In this document: piece after piece, positions 1 through 8,536 of the stretch
Layout: each line of letters starts with the position of its first letter
How positions within the stretch are numbered: the stretch's first letter is position 1
DNA from: Massilia sp. YIM B02763
GTDB taxonomy: Bacteria > Pseudomonadota > Gammaproteobacteria > Burkholderiales > Burkholderiaceae_D
Assembly (NCBI RefSeq): GCF_030412015.1
Contig: NZ_JASNRD010000001.1
Location: 434,001-498,000, forward strand
Reading direction: 5' to 3'
DNA length: 64,000 bases
Notes under the pieces: generated by a model
Database searches by the model: none
What the model was told of the DNA's origin: nothing
What the model saw: the letters and a program-made list of their open reading frames with translations, nothing else
Program-made: the position numbers and the translations under genes

Positions 1-1286
1 ATGTCCCCCACCTCTTGCACGGAACTGGCCAGGTCGGCCATGCTGGAACCGGCGTCCAGGGCACGCGCGGTGCCGTCCTCGATGGCGCCGACGGCGCTGC
101 GCGCGAGTTCGCCGACCTCGCGTGCCGCACGCCTGGCTTCGTTCAGCGCCGGGGCGCTGCCTGCGAGGCTGGCGTGTCCCAGCGCCGCCTCGATGCCCGC
201 GCCGATCGTCTCCAGGCGCAGCGCCGTGCGGCGCACGGCTTCCATCGTCGCCACCAGCCGGTGCACGGTGCCGCCGCCGTGCTGGGCCGCGAGCGAGGCG
301 TTTTCCGCGAGGCGCGTGGCCGCGTGGGCGCTGTTGGCATTGTCGTGCATGGCCGCGGCCAGCTCGCGCATTGCCCCGGCCGTGCGCTCTAGCGAATCGC
401 GCACGCCCGCGCGCGGCGGCAGGCTGCCCCGGCCCAGCACGATCTCGCGCGAGGCCGAGCCGATCGAGCGCGCCGATTCCAGGATCGTGCGCAGCGTGCC
501 GTTCAGGTTGCGGATGCTGGCGTCGAGCGCGCGCGAGGTGGCGGCGATCTCGTCCTGCCCGTCCAGGCGCGGCCTGATCGTCAGGTCGCCGCCGGCCAGG
601 CCCCGCACCACGGCCTCGATCGCCCCGACCTCCGCCAGCAGCGAACGGCGCACGGCGACCGTGATGGCCAGCGAGGCCGCGACCGCCAGCCCGACCACGA
701 GGGGCATCAGCATCGACATCAGGCGGAAGTCGGCCTGGGCCCGGGCCGAAGCCTGCTCGGACAAGTCCTGCTCGCGCTGGGCGAGTTCGGTCAGGCGCTG
801 CGCCACGATGGCGAACGCGCGCTCGGCCTTGGACATGGCGTTGGCGCCGATCGACTGGTCGATGGGGACGATCTCGAGCACGTCGCGCACGGCGGCCACG
901 TACAGGCCCCAGGCGGCGCGCGCCCCCTCGACGCTGCGCCGCTCGTCCGGGCTGTGGGCCGTCATCTGCTGCAGGGACGCGAAGCCGCGGTCGATGGCGG
1001 CGTGCTGGGCGCGCAGGTCGGCAACGAGCGGCTCGATGCGCGCGCGCGAAAAGCTGCCGCCGGTCCAGGTCAGCGCCTGGTAGGCCTGGGCGTGGGCGCG
1101 CTGGCTCGAGACGACGAGCTCCGTGGCGGCGCGCATGTGGACGGCGCGCTGCCCGACGATCGTGTCGAGCGATTCGTTCTGGCGTACCATCGCGTAGTAG
1201 GCGCCGCTCGACAGCAGCACCAGCGGCACCAGCACGGCGCCGGGCGCGAGCAGCAGCTTGGGACCGATGCGCAGGCGCGCCAGCAT
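1..1286 (-). CDS. Methyl-accepting chemotaxis protein, 3' end outside window
   Basis: Chemoreceptor that would sense a periplasmic ligand and control CheA. The visible 428 codons begin MLARLRIGPK. They have an N-terminal membrane helix (about residues 10-32), a mostly helical periplasmic region of about 150 residues, a second helix near 185-210, and a HAMP-like segment (VRGLAGGDLTIRPRLDGQDE). Long alanine-rich helices with MCP-style spacing follow and run off the window edge. The signalling tip is therefore not visible. The ATG at 1286 is the only usable start because an in-frame TGA lies about 60 nt upstream. It lacks a clear ribosome-binding site of its own, and a 20-codon reading frame with a strong one lies just ahead. 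Family assignment is firm; the ligand is unknown. Confidence 0.85.
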   Translation of the reverse strand, partial: MLARLRIGPKLLLAPGAVLVPLVLLSSGAYYAMVRQNESLDTIVGQRAVHMRAATELVVSSQRAHAQAYQALTWTGGSFSRARIEPLVADLRAQHAAIDRGFASLQQMTAHSPDERRSVEGARAAWGLYVAAVRDVLEIVPIDQSIGANAMSKAERAFAIVAQRLTELAQREQDLSEQASARAQADFRLMSMLMPLVVGLAVAASLAITVAVRRSLLAEVGAIEAVVRGLAGGDLTIRPRLDGQDEIAATSRALDASIRNLNGTLRTILESARSIGSASREIVLGRGSLPPRAGVRDSLERTAGAMRELAAAMHDNANSAHAATRLAENASLAAQHGGGTVHRLVATMEAVRRTALRLETIGAGIEAALGHASLAGSAPALNEARRAAREVGELARSAVGAIEDGTARALDAGSSMADLASSVQEVGD

Positions 1287-1287
1287 G

Positions 1288-1350
1288 CTAGCGCGCCGCG
1301 CCCGGCAGCGCGGCCGGGCAGGAGTGGGCGGGGATTGCTGCGTTCGTCAT
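1288..1350 (-). CDS. Possible 20-codon leader ORF before the chemoreceptor
   Basis: A short reading frame (MTNAAIPAHSCPAALPGAAR) starts with ATG eight or so bases after a strong GAGGAG Shine-Dalgarno sequence. It ends in a TAG one base before the chemoreceptor ATG. The arrangement suggests translational coupling. A sequencing or natural indel separating the true start from the gene is the alternative. No homology is claimed. Confidence 0.3.
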   Translation of the reverse strand: MTNAAIPAHSCPAALPGAAR

Positions 1351-1501
1351 CGGCGATCTCCTCGAAGCGGGTCGTAACAGCGTGCAGCCTGTCGTCGGGA
1401 TGGCGCAAGGCAATGTTTCAGACGTGCATTGAGGCAATTTACGCGGATGAGTGCCGGCCCCTTTGGGCTAGCGCAAATCCGGCTATACACAAAGGAAGCA
1501 G

Positions 1502-1825
1502 ATGAAACGAAACGTCATTGGCGCGCTGCTGTCGGCCCTGGTCTTTCCGGGCACGGGCCAGTTCTACCTGCACCGGCGCGGCCGCGGCTGGCTGTTGCTG
1601 CTGCTCGCCGCCGGCGCCGCCATCGTGTACGCCGATTTCGCCGTCGACCAGGCCACGGCGCTGGCCGACCAGGTGCTGGCCGGCAGCGTGCCGCTGGACC
1701 CGGCGGCCATGGCGGCGCGCCTCGAGGCGGCCCCCACGCCGCTGCCGGAAACCGTCGCCGGCATCGTCTTCGCCGCCTGCTGGATCGGCGGCATCGTCGA
1801 AGCCCTGCTCGTGCGCGAGCGTTGA
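1502..1825 (+). CDS. Small membrane protein, unknown function
   Basis: 107-residue protein preceded by a good ribosome-binding site (AAAGGAAG, 6 nt before the ATG). The N-terminus (GALLSALVFPGTGQFYLHRR) has the FPGxGQFYL pattern seen in small TM2/DUF5683-like membrane proteins. It is followed by a hydrophobic helix (WLLLLLAAGAAIVYADFAV), a short loop, and a C-terminal helix (TVAGIVFAACWIGGIVEALL). Two to three membrane segments are predicted by eye. No catalytic motif is visible. It is divergent from the chemoreceptor and convergent with prfC. Its function cannot be assigned. Confidence 0.7.
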   Translation: MKRNVIGALLSALVFPGTGQFYLHRRGRGWLLLLLAAGAAIVYADFAVDQATALADQVLAGSVPLDPAAMAARLEAAPTPLPETVAGIVFAACWIGGIVEALLVRER

Positions 1826-1907
1826 CCGGGCCGGCCCGCGTGGGGTCGCTCCCATTGCCGCATTGCGCGGGGGGAGGATTCGTTTCGGTGAAAGGAACAG
1901 GACTGCG

Positions 1908-1985
1908 GTAGGGTGGACGGGTTCCCCGTCCACGCGTTCAGCCAGCGCGTGCCGGACGCGTGGACGGCACAGCCGTCCACCCTAC
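1908..1985. repeat. Double-hairpin palindromic repeat, copy 1
   Basis: The element has terminal inverted repeats GTAGGGTGGACGG and CCGTCCACCCTAC. Each end folds with an internal partner (CCGTCCACGCG on the left, GCGTGGACGG on the right), giving two hairpins in mirror orientation. It lies between two convergent genes. Related copies occur at 13050-13159, 16174-16232 and 31254-31327. Confidence 0.75.
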
Positions 1986-2004
1986 GCCGGCGCCGCAGCC
2001 AGGA

Positions 2005-3675
2005 TCAGTCCAGCTTCGCCGCGTGCTCGCGCGTCGCGTGGAACTGCAGCTTCGGCCAGCGCTCCTGGGTCAGGCGCAGGTTCACGCCCGACGTGGCCAG
2101 GTAGGCCAGGTTGCCGGCCGCGTCGTAGGCGACGTTGTGGGCCAGCGCCTGCTCGAAGTCGGCCAGCGACTTCTTGTCGTCGCTGGACACCCAGCGCGCG
2201 CTGCTGATACTGCTGCCCTCGAACACGGCGTCGACGCCGTACTCGTTGAGCAGGCGGCTCGCCACGACCTCGAACTGCAGCACGCCGACGGCGCCCAGGA
2301 TCAGGTCGCTGCCCATGACGGGCTTGAACACCTGCACGGCACCCTCCTCGCCCAGCTGCTGCAGGCCTTTGTGGAGCTGCTTGGTCTTGAGCGGATTGCG
2401 GATGCGCACGGTGCGGAACAGGTCCGGCGCGAAGTACGGGATGCCCGTGAAGGTCAGCACTTCGCCTTCCGAGAAGCTGTCGCCGATCTGCATATTGCCG
2501 TGGTTCGGCAGGCCGATGATGTCGCCCGCGTAGGCTTCCTCGACCTGTTCGCGCGACGAGGCCATGAAGGTCACGACGGACGACAATTTCACCTCCCTGC
2601 CAAGCCGCAGGTGCTTGACCTTCATGCCCTTCTCGAAGCGTCCCGAGCACACGCGCAGGAAGGCGATGCGGTCGCGGTGGGCCGGGTCCATGTTCGCCTG
2701 GATCTTGAAGACGAAGCCCGAGAACGGCTGCTCTTCCGGCTTGACGGCGCGCACCGTGGCGTCGCGCTCGCGCGGCGCCGGCGCCCATTCGATCAGCGCC
2801 GACAGGATCTCGCGCACGCCGAAGTTGTTGATCGCGGAGCCGAAGAACACGGGGGTCTGCACGCCGGACAGGAAGCGCTCCAGGTCGAACGGGTGCGAGG
2901 CGCCGTGCACCAGCTCCACTTCCATCTTGAGCTGTTCCATCTCGAGGGGGAACATCTCGTGCAGCTTCGGATTGTCGATGCCCTTGATGATCTCGTAGGC
3001 GCCGTCGGCCTTTTCCTCGCCCGCCTTGAACAGCATGACTTCGTCGTTCAGCAGGTGGTACACGCCGCGGAAGTTCTTGCCCATGCCGATCGGCCAGGTC
3101 ACGGGCGCGCACTCGATCTTGAGCACCGATTCCACTTCGTCGAGCAGCTCGAGCGGGTCGCGGGTTTCGCGGTCGAGCTTGTTCATGAAGGTGACGATCG
3201 GCGTATCGCGCATGCGGCAGACGTCGAGCAGCTTGATGGTCTGCGATTCCACGCCCTTGGCCGCGTCAATCACCATCAGCGCCGAGTCGACGGCGGTGAG
3301 CACGCGGTAGGTGTCTTCGGAAAAGTCCTGGTGGCCCGGGGTGTCCAGCAGGTTGATCACGTGGTCGCGGAATTCGAACTGCATCACCGAGGAGGCGACC
3401 GAGATGCCGCGCTGCTTCTCGATGTCCATCCAGTCCGAGGTCGCGTGGCGGCCGCTCTTGCGGCCCTTGACGGTGCCGGCCAGCTGGATCGCGCCCGAGA
3501 ACAGCAGGAGCTTTTCGGTCAGCGTCGTCTTGCCGGCGTCGGGGTGGGAAATGATGCCGAAGGTGCGGCGGCGCGCGACTTCGCGCGCGATGACGGCGGC
3601 CGGCTTGGAAGCCGGTACGGCGGCCTCGGTGGCCGCGTCGTCGTCGGGGGGGAATGCTGCGGTTTCGTTGGACAT
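2005..3675 (-). CDS. prfC: Peptide chain release factor 3
   Basis: Translational GTPase RF3, which recycles RF1/RF2 from the ribosome after termination. The G-domain motifs are intact: P-loop SHPDAGKTT, switch [14 protein letters not shown], and the RGISVASS region, followed by the EF-G-like domains II/III. Length is 556 residues from the chosen ATG, against about 529 in E. coli. The extra length is an acidic, alanine-rich N-terminus before [12 protein letters not shown]. The ATG at 3675 is preferred because AGGGCGAG lies six or so bases upstream; an in-frame ATG at 3696 lacks one. It appears to be a single-gene transcript. Confidence 0.95.
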   Translation of the reverse strand: MSNETAAFPPDDDAATEAAVPASKPAAVIAREVARRRTFGIISHPDAGKTTLTEKLLLFSGAIQLAGTVKGRKSGRHATSDWMDIEKQRGISVASSVMQFEFRDHVINLLDTPGHQDFSEDTYRVLTAVDSALMVIDAAKGVESQTIKLLDVCRMRDTPIVTFMNKLDRETRDPLELLDEVESVLKIECAPVTWPIGMGKNFRGVYHLLNDEVMLFKAGEEKADGAYEIIKGIDNPKLHEMFPLEMEQLKMEVELVHGASHPFDLERFLSGVQTPVFFGSAINNFGVREILSALIEWAPAPRERDATVRAVKPEEQPFSGFVFKIQANMDPAHRDRIAFLRVCSGRFEKGMKVKHLRLGREVKLSSVVTFMASSREQVEEAYAGDIIGLPNHGNMQIGDSFSEGEVLTFTGIPYFAPDLFRTVRIRNPLKTKQLHKGLQQLGEEGAVQVFKPVMGSDLILGAVGVLQFEVVASRLLNEYGVDAVFEGSSISSARWVSSDDKKSLADFEQALAHNVAYDAAGNLAYLATSGVNLRLTQERWPKLQFHATREHAAKLD

Positions 3676-4128
3676 GGTCTCGCCCTGGAGGCGCATTGCA
3701 AAACGGTCGATTTTACCGAGTCTCTTGCCCCTTGTGTGAAGGATTTCACCGACCGGGAGTAGGAATGCGCTGTAGGATGATTCGGAGTCGACTGATATCG
3801 ATACCCGCCCCGCGCCACGATTCGGCACCAATAATGTGCCTGCAATCACCATCCAGAACCCTCGGTTCTGCCGGAATCACGCGAATTAATGAGCAGGAAA
3901 ACGATTTAATTTCTTTCTGCCATTTCTCCCCCGCAAGAACTACCGAATTTTCGGTATTCCTCTCTAGTAGGACTGGGCTGACAAAACATCCTACGTCGAA
4001 CCTACATGGGGGCGACGACTAGTCTTATGTTCGGCAGAACACTATGGCATTAATGTACACACATCGCGATGAGGAAACCCATCCAAGCAATCGCCCCAGT
4101 GAAGTAGTCAGAGATAACGAGGAACAAA
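3676..4128. other. 453-nt divergent intergenic region with a 16-bp palindrome
   Basis: Region between prfC and the Crp/Fnr-family gene, visibly more AT-rich than its surroundings. It holds a near-perfect palindrome at 3941-3956 (TACCGAA arms around TT), which could be an operator. No convincing reading frame, tRNA or repeat-family member is seen. Confidence 0.45.
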
Positions 4129-4941
4129 ATGAATAACGCTCAACTCGGTGTGGCCGTCCAAAAGCAAGCACAATCGAACCAGATCCCTTCGACCAGCGAA
4201 GACATCAAGCTGGCATCCCGCCCGGTGGTGAGCTACAGCGGTACCCAACAGAACGAATTGCTCGCGGCCCTGCCGCGTCCCGACCTGGAAGCCCTGTTCG
4301 AACACCTGGAACTGGTTCCGCTGCCTTTCGGCAAGGAACTGTTCGAGTTCGGCAGCAAGCTCGAATACGTGTACTTCCCGACGACCGCCATCGTGTCCCT
4401 GCTCTACGTCATGGAAGACGGCGCGACGACCGAGATCGCCGTGGTCGGCCATGAAGGCGCCGTCGGCGTGTCGCTGTTCATGGGCGAGCGCGCTACCTGC
4501 AGCGCCGTCGTCCAGAGCGCCGGCTACGGCTACCGCCTCAAGACGCAATTCCTGCGCGACGCCTTCAACAAGGGCGGCGCCCTGCCCCAGCTGCTGATGC
4601 GCTACACGAATGCGCTGTTCGCCCAGATGGCCCAGAACGCCGTCGGCGGCCGCCACAGCTCGATCGAGCAGAAACTGTGCCGCTGGCTGCTGGACCGCCT
4701 GGACCGCTCGGCCAGCAACGAACTGAAAGTGACCCAGGAACTGATTTCGATCATGCTGGGCGTGCGCCGCGAAAGCATCACGGCCGCTGCCGGCAAGCTG
4801 CAGGACGAAGGCCTGATCCAGTACCGCCGCGGCAACATCACGGTGCTGAACCGCCAGGGCCTGGAAGACTACGCCGGTGAGTGCTACAAGGTTGCTAAAA
4901 GCGAGTATGACCGTCTGCTGATGGACGTTGCACGCGCATGA
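4129..4941 (+). CDS. Crp/Fnr-family transcriptional regulator
   Basis: 270-residue cytoplasmic regulator. After a Gln/Ser-rich N-terminal tail of about 35 residues comes a cyclic-nucleotide-binding-type beta-roll (FGKELFEFGSKLEYVYFPTTAIVSLLY ... IAVVGHEGAVGVSLF). A dimerisation helix and a C-terminal Crp-type winged helix follow (VTQELISIMLGVRRESITAAAGKLQDEGLI). The cAMP-contacting Arg/Ser cassette of true CRP is not evident, so a different or no nucleotide ligand is likely. The start has a ribosome-binding site (GAGGAAC). Its 3' end overlaps the convergent sensor-kinase gene by 47 bp. Confidence 0.85.
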   Translation: MNNAQLGVAVQKQAQSNQIPSTSEDIKLASRPVVSYSGTQQNELLAALPRPDLEALFEHLELVPLPFGKELFEFGSKLEYVYFPTTAIVSLLYVMEDGATTEIAVVGHEGAVGVSLFMGERATCSAVVQSAGYGYRLKTQFLRDAFNKGGALPQLLMRYTNALFAQMAQNAVGGRHSSIEQKLCRWLLDRLDRSASNELKVTQELISIMLGVRRESITAAAGKLQDEGLIQYRRGNITVLNRQGLEDYAGECYKVAKSEYDRLLMDVARA

Positions 4942-6532
4942 GTGGCGCCGCGCCGCCTCCGGCCGCGATCGGCGCCGGGGCGGCCCGCTGGTCGATGGCC
5001 AGCTGTTCATTCAGTTCCTGATGCAGTTCATCCAGCAGTTGTTCCCGCAGTAGCTTCTCTTCGGCCGACGCCTTCGGCTCGACCGATCCCACCGCCAGCG
5101 CCGATGCAACGAGGACACCGCCAGACGCGGTTCCGCCAGGCTCGGCGCCCGGCGCCGCCACCGGCACGGCAGCATGCACGCTGGTCCCGATGCCGTTCAC
5201 GCCCCGCTCCACGCGCAGGCTACCGCCCAGCAGCGCCGCCCGTTCGCGCATGCCCAGCAGGCCATGCGACTTCGGCCGGCGCATCGCGTCCGGCGGGATG
5301 CCGACGCCGTCGTCGGAGACCTCCAGCACGTACGCCTCCCCTTCCCGCGCCAGGTGCACGACGACGTGCTTCGCCTTGGCGTACTTGGCCACGTTGTTCA
5401 GGGATTCCTGGGTAATGCGGAACAGCGCGATCGCCTGCATCGGGCCGGCGTCGTCGACGGTGCCTTCGATCAGCGCTTCGCAGTCGATGCCGGTCACGCG
5501 GCCGTAATCCTCGCAATAGCTTTCCAGCGCCGCCTGCAAGCCCATATTGTCCAGCAGGCTGGGGCGCAGACCCTCGATGATGCGGCGCTTCAGCTCCACC
5601 GTCTCCAGCAGCGTGCCGCGGGCGTGGGCCAGCATGGCGGCTTGCTCCGGATGGCTGTCCTTCAGGTGGTCGCCGACGCTGGCGAGATGCATGCCGATGG
5701 CGGTCAGGTTGGCGCCCATCTCGTCGTGGAGCTCGCGCGCCAGGCGCGCCTTCTCCTCTTCCGACACGCTGATCAGGTGGCGCGACAGCACGGACAATTG
5801 CTCGGTGCGCTCGGCCACGAGGGCTTCCAGGTGGTCGTTGGTCTGCTGCAGCGCATGCTCGGCCTGCAGGCGCGCGCGGAAGCTGCCGCGGATCAGGTTA
5901 TAGAACAGCACCAGCACGAACAGCGCGGCGAAATTGATGCCCAGGCCCAGCAGCGTGGCGCGGCGGTACTGGTCGTAGAAGGCTGTGGTGCGAGCGGCCA
6001 GCAATTCGTTCTGCTCGCCCGTCATGATCACGACCTGCAGGCGGATCTCGTCCATATTGCCGCGGTCTTCCTGGGTACGGGCGATGGCGATGATGTCGTC
6101 CAGGCCGCCATGGCGATAGACCTCGAGCGCCTGGTTCATCAAGTCCATGCGGCGCGTGACGAGGGTCTGCAGTTGCGCGAGATTCTTTTGCTGGGACGAG
6201 TTATCGGCCAGCAGTTCCTTGAGGATGTTGAACTGGCCGCCGAGTTCGCGCTGGGCGGTACGCAGGGGGCCGAGATAGGTGTCGGAGCCGGACAGGAAAT
6301 AGCCGCGCAGGCCGCTATCCGCATCGGTGACGAGGAGGTTGACGTACTGGAGCTTGGCCGATACGCGGTCGGCCTGGGCCTGCCGGGTATTCGCTGCCTT
6401 GAGTCCATCCAGGTTACGTGCCAGGCTGAACGCGTTGAGCACCAGGATCAGGACGCACACGACACACAGCAGGGTTTGGTATAACGGGAGGCTGCGGCCC
6501 GGCCTGAACTTGGGGTCGGTAGTGAAGTACAT
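4895..6532 (-). CDS. NarX/DegS-type sensor histidine kinase
   Basis: Membrane sensor kinase of 545 residues. It has an N-terminal helix (LLCVVCVLILVLNAFSLA) and a roughly 150-residue extracytoplasmic CHASE3-like helical bundle (RGYFLSGSDTYLGPL). A second helix (LLGLGINFAALFVLVLFYNL) precedes a coiled linker, a HisKA_3 domain with phospho-acceptor His in EKARLARELHDEMGANL, and an HATPase (ESLNNVAKYAKA, DDGVGI, GLLGMRERAALLGG). A low-complexity tail of about 80 residues follows. The start at 6532 (MYFTTDPK) is preferred over an upstream one because AAAGGA precedes it. The response regulator encoded just upstream is the obvious partner. Stimulus unknown. Confidence 0.85.
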   Translation of the reverse strand: MYFTTDPKFRPGRSLPLYQTLLCVVCVLILVLNAFSLARNLDGLKAANTRQAQADRVSAKLQYVNLLVTDADSGLRGYFLSGSDTYLGPLRTAQRELGGQFNILKELLADNSSQQKNLAQLQTLVTRRMDLMNQALEVYRHGGLDDIIAIARTQEDRGNMDEIRLQVVIMTGEQNELLAARTTAFYDQYRRATLLGLGINFAALFVLVLFYNLIRGSFRARLQAEHALQQTNDHLEALVAERTEQLSVLSRHLISVSEEEKARLARELHDEMGANLTAIGMHLASVGDHLKDSHPEQAAMLAHARGTLLETVELKRRIIEGLRPSLLDNMGLQAALESYCEDYGRVTGIDCEALIEGTVDDAGPMQAIALFRITQESLNNVAKYAKAKHVVVHLAREGEAYVLEVSDDGVGIPPDAMRRPKSHGLLGMRERAALLGGSLRVERGVNGIGTSVHAAVPVAAPGAEPGGTASGGVLVASALAVGSVEPKASAEEKLLREQLLDELHQELNEQLAIDQRAAPAPIAAGGGAAPLMRVQRPSADGHTRF

Positions 6533-6711
6533 CCTCGAGCGTTCCTTTCGCACAGCATTGCCTGGGCAAATCATTATAGACCGGGGAAAGTTGCCTCGGA
6601 GCTCTATTCACCTTTCTTACAAAAAATTGTGGCGTAATGACGACTAGAAAGTAACAATTCCACAAAGAAAAATTCTTCTCGACAACGGCTGTTAGCGCTT
6701 ACATAAACGAA

Positions 6712-6740
6712 GGGCGATGATGGTGTGCCCATCATCGCCC
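6712..6740 (-). terminator. Strong hairpin after the response-regulator gene
   Basis: A perfect 12-bp stem (GGGCGATGATGG / CCATCATCGCCC) with a 5-nt loop lies about 30 nt downstream of the regulator stop. The following bases on the minus strand are only modestly T-rich, so termination may be partial, which would let the kinase be co-transcribed at a lower level. Confidence 0.65.
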
Positions 6741-6767
6741 CCGCGGCCGCTCGTCCGGTGGAACCGG

Positions 6768-7400
6768 TCAGTCGAGCAGATTGTTCTTCATGGCGTAATA
6801 GGTCAGGTCGCTGTTCGATTGCAGACCCATCTTTTCCATGATGCGGGTACGGTAGGTGGACACCGTCTTGATCGACAGCGACAGCGCATTGCCGATATCC
6901 GACACGGTTGCCCCCTTGGCCAGGCGCAGGAACACCTGGAATTCGCGGTCCGACAGCTCCGTGTGCAGGGCCGTGTTCGGATCGCGGTCGAAACTCTGTG
7001 CCAGCAGTTCGCCCACCTGCGAGCTGACGTAGCGGCGGCCCTGGTAGACGGTACGCACGGCGGTCTTGAGCTCGTCGGCGTCGCATTCCTTGTTCAGGTA
7101 GCCGTTGGCGCCCATCTTGAACAGGTTCAGCGCATATTGCTGTGCCGGATAGCCGGACAGGATCAGCACCGGCAGGTTCGGTTGACCCTGACGGATGGTA
7201 CGCAGGATATCGATGCCGCTCTGGTCGGGCATGGCAATATCCAGCAGCAGCACGTCGCAAATCTCGCGGCGTGCGATGTCGAGGGCTTCGCGCCCGGTCG
7301 CCCCTTCGGCGACGACTTCGAATTCGCCCGAGGACGAAAAAATCTGTTTGAAACCTGCTCGAACTATCTGGTGATCGTCACAAATGGCAACGCGTATCAT
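6768..7400 (-). CDS. NarL/FixJ-family response regulator
   Basis: 210-residue two-component regulator. The receiver domain has the acidic pair CDDH, the phospho-acceptor Asp in LLLDIAMPD (about residue 54), and the conserved Ser/Lys of LILSGYP and GANGYLNKE. A LuxR-type helix-turn-helix follows (LSDREFQVFLRLAKGATVSDIGNALSLS, then KTVSTYRTRIMEKM). The ATG has AGGGAAG upstream. The adjacent HisKA_3 kinase on the same strand is its probable cognate kinase, an arrangement typical of NarX/NarL and UhpB/UhpA pairs. Target genes are not visible. Confidence 0.9.
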   Translation of the reverse strand: MIRVAICDDHQIVRAGFKQIFSSSGEFEVVAEGATGREALDIARREICDVLLLDIAMPDQSGIDILRTIRQGQPNLPVLILSGYPAQQYALNLFKMGANGYLNKECDADELKTAVRTVYQGRRYVSSQVGELLAQSFDRDPNTALHTELSDREFQVFLRLAKGATVSDIGNALSLSIKTVSTYRTRIMEKMGLQSNSDLTYYAMKNNLLD

Positions 7401-7590
7401 TGTCTTCCCTTAAATTTTCCTGAGGCAGGAAAGAACCGAAGCTGACGCCGCATCCCCCCCTGCAGGCATGCGTTCGAGTCAGCGACATTCGCAAATGACA
7501 TTCTAGCACCTCCGAGGTGCAGAACAACAGGCACACACGCCTGAGCCGGACCGGCCTTGGCGAATGGGCGCAGATGAATGGACGCGGACC

Positions 7591-8001
7591 TCAGGCCGCC
7601 GTCGCGCCCTGCTTGAGCAGTGCCAGGATGGCGTGCAGTTCCTCGCGCAATTGGACCGGATCGACGGTCGGCACCGGCGCTGTGGCCGGTGCCGCTTCGA
7701 CGGCCTCTTCCTGATGGCTGCGGCCGTCGAGCCGGTTGCGCGCGCCGCTGATCGTGAAGCCCTGCTCGTACAACAACTCGCGGATGCGCCGGATCAGCAG
7801 CACTTCGTGATGCTGGTAGTAACGGCGGTTCCCTCGGCGTTTGACAGGCTTCAGCTGAGTAAATTCCTGTTCCCAGTAACGCAGTACATGCGGCTTGACC
7901 CCGCACAAATCGCTGACCTCGCCTATCGTGAAATAGCGCTTGGCTGGAATCGGCGGCAATACGGTCACTTCCATCTTGGTCGGTCGGTCGTTCTGGGTCA
8001 T
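7591..8001 (-). CDS. MerR-family DNA-binding protein downstream of ihfA
   Basis: 136-residue regulator. It has an N-terminal MerR winged helix (RYFTIGEVSDLCGVKPHVLRYWEQEF), where HVLRYWE is diagnostic for the MlrA-like subgroup. A second basic helix (RRYYQHHEVLLIRRIRELLYEQG) and a short Ala/Pro/Glu-rich tail follow. No metal-binding cysteines are seen in the C-terminus, so it is not a classical metal sensor. It starts 10 nt after the ihfA stop, as the last gene of the thrS-ihfA operon; this position after ihfA is common in betaproteobacteria. Role unknown. Confidence 0.85.
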   Translation of the reverse strand: MTQNDRPTKMEVTVLPPIPAKRYFTIGEVSDLCGVKPHVLRYWEQEFTQLKPVKRRGNRRYYQHHEVLLIRRIRELLYEQGFTISGARNRLDGRSHQEEAVEAAPATAPVPTVDPVQLREELHAILALLKQGATAA

Positions 8002-8011
8002 CTCGGCTCAA

Positions 8012-8446
8012 TCAGGCTGCACGCGCCAGCGAGGGGCTGCCGGAACCGGCCGGATTCGCCTCCTCGACCATGCCTTTCAGCTTCTGGCTGGCGTGGAACG
8101 TCACGACGCGGCGCGCCGTGATGGGGATCTCTTCCCCGGTTTTCGGATTACGGCCCGGCCGTTGCGGCTTGTCGCGCAACTGGAAGTTGCCGAAGCCGGA
8201 CAGCTTGACCGCTTCGCCGCGCTCGAGCGCGTTGCGGATTTCATCGAAGAAGGTTTCGACCATGTCCTTGGCTTCGCGCTTGTTCAGGCCGACCTGCTCG
8301 AACAGCAGTTCGGCCAGCTCGGCCTTGGTCAGGGTCGGGAGTGCCTGCTCCGCTTCCTTGCGCACCTTGGCCACCTGCATCGCACGATGCAGATCGGCGG
8401 CCAGCGCTTCCTGGAACACGGCGGTATCGACGTCGTTGTTGTTAAT
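8012..8446 (-). CDS. ihfA: Integration host factor subunit alpha; probable AUU start
   Basis: DNA-bending subunit of IHF. The core runs from [22 protein letters not shown] through the beta-arm region ([26 protein letters not shown]), with the PGRNPKTGE signature intact. The start is unusual. Upstream of the core the frame holds an ATG (8380) and a GTG (8419), neither with a ribosome-binding site. An ATT at 8446 lies seven bases after GAGG, directly behind an in-frame TGA, and reads [17 protein letters not shown] chose ATT; if it is wrong the protein starts at GTG 8419. The N-terminus is about 30-40 residues longer than E. coli IhfA. Confidence 0.85.
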   Translation of the reverse strand: MNNNDVDTAVFQEALAADLHRAMQVAKVRKEAEQALPTLTKAELAELLFEQVGLNKREAKDMVETFFDEIRNALERGEAVKLSGFGNFQLRDKPQRPGRNPKTGEEIPITARRVVTFHASQKLKGMVEEANPAGSGSPSLARAA

Positions 8447-8536
8447 TTTGCTGCCTCAGACAGTGTTTTGGTGGGGGCGCGGGCGGTTGCCCGCTGCCCC
8501 GGTCAGGCACGGTGCCCTTACAGACCCGTGCCCTTA

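Noticed and set aside
7441..7590. tRNA gene after the MerR-type gene
   Set aside because: I looked for T-arm and anticodon-stem patterns; only a GTTCGAGTC-like string and a 6-bp hairpin (GCACCT/AGGTGC) were found, with no cloverleaf.
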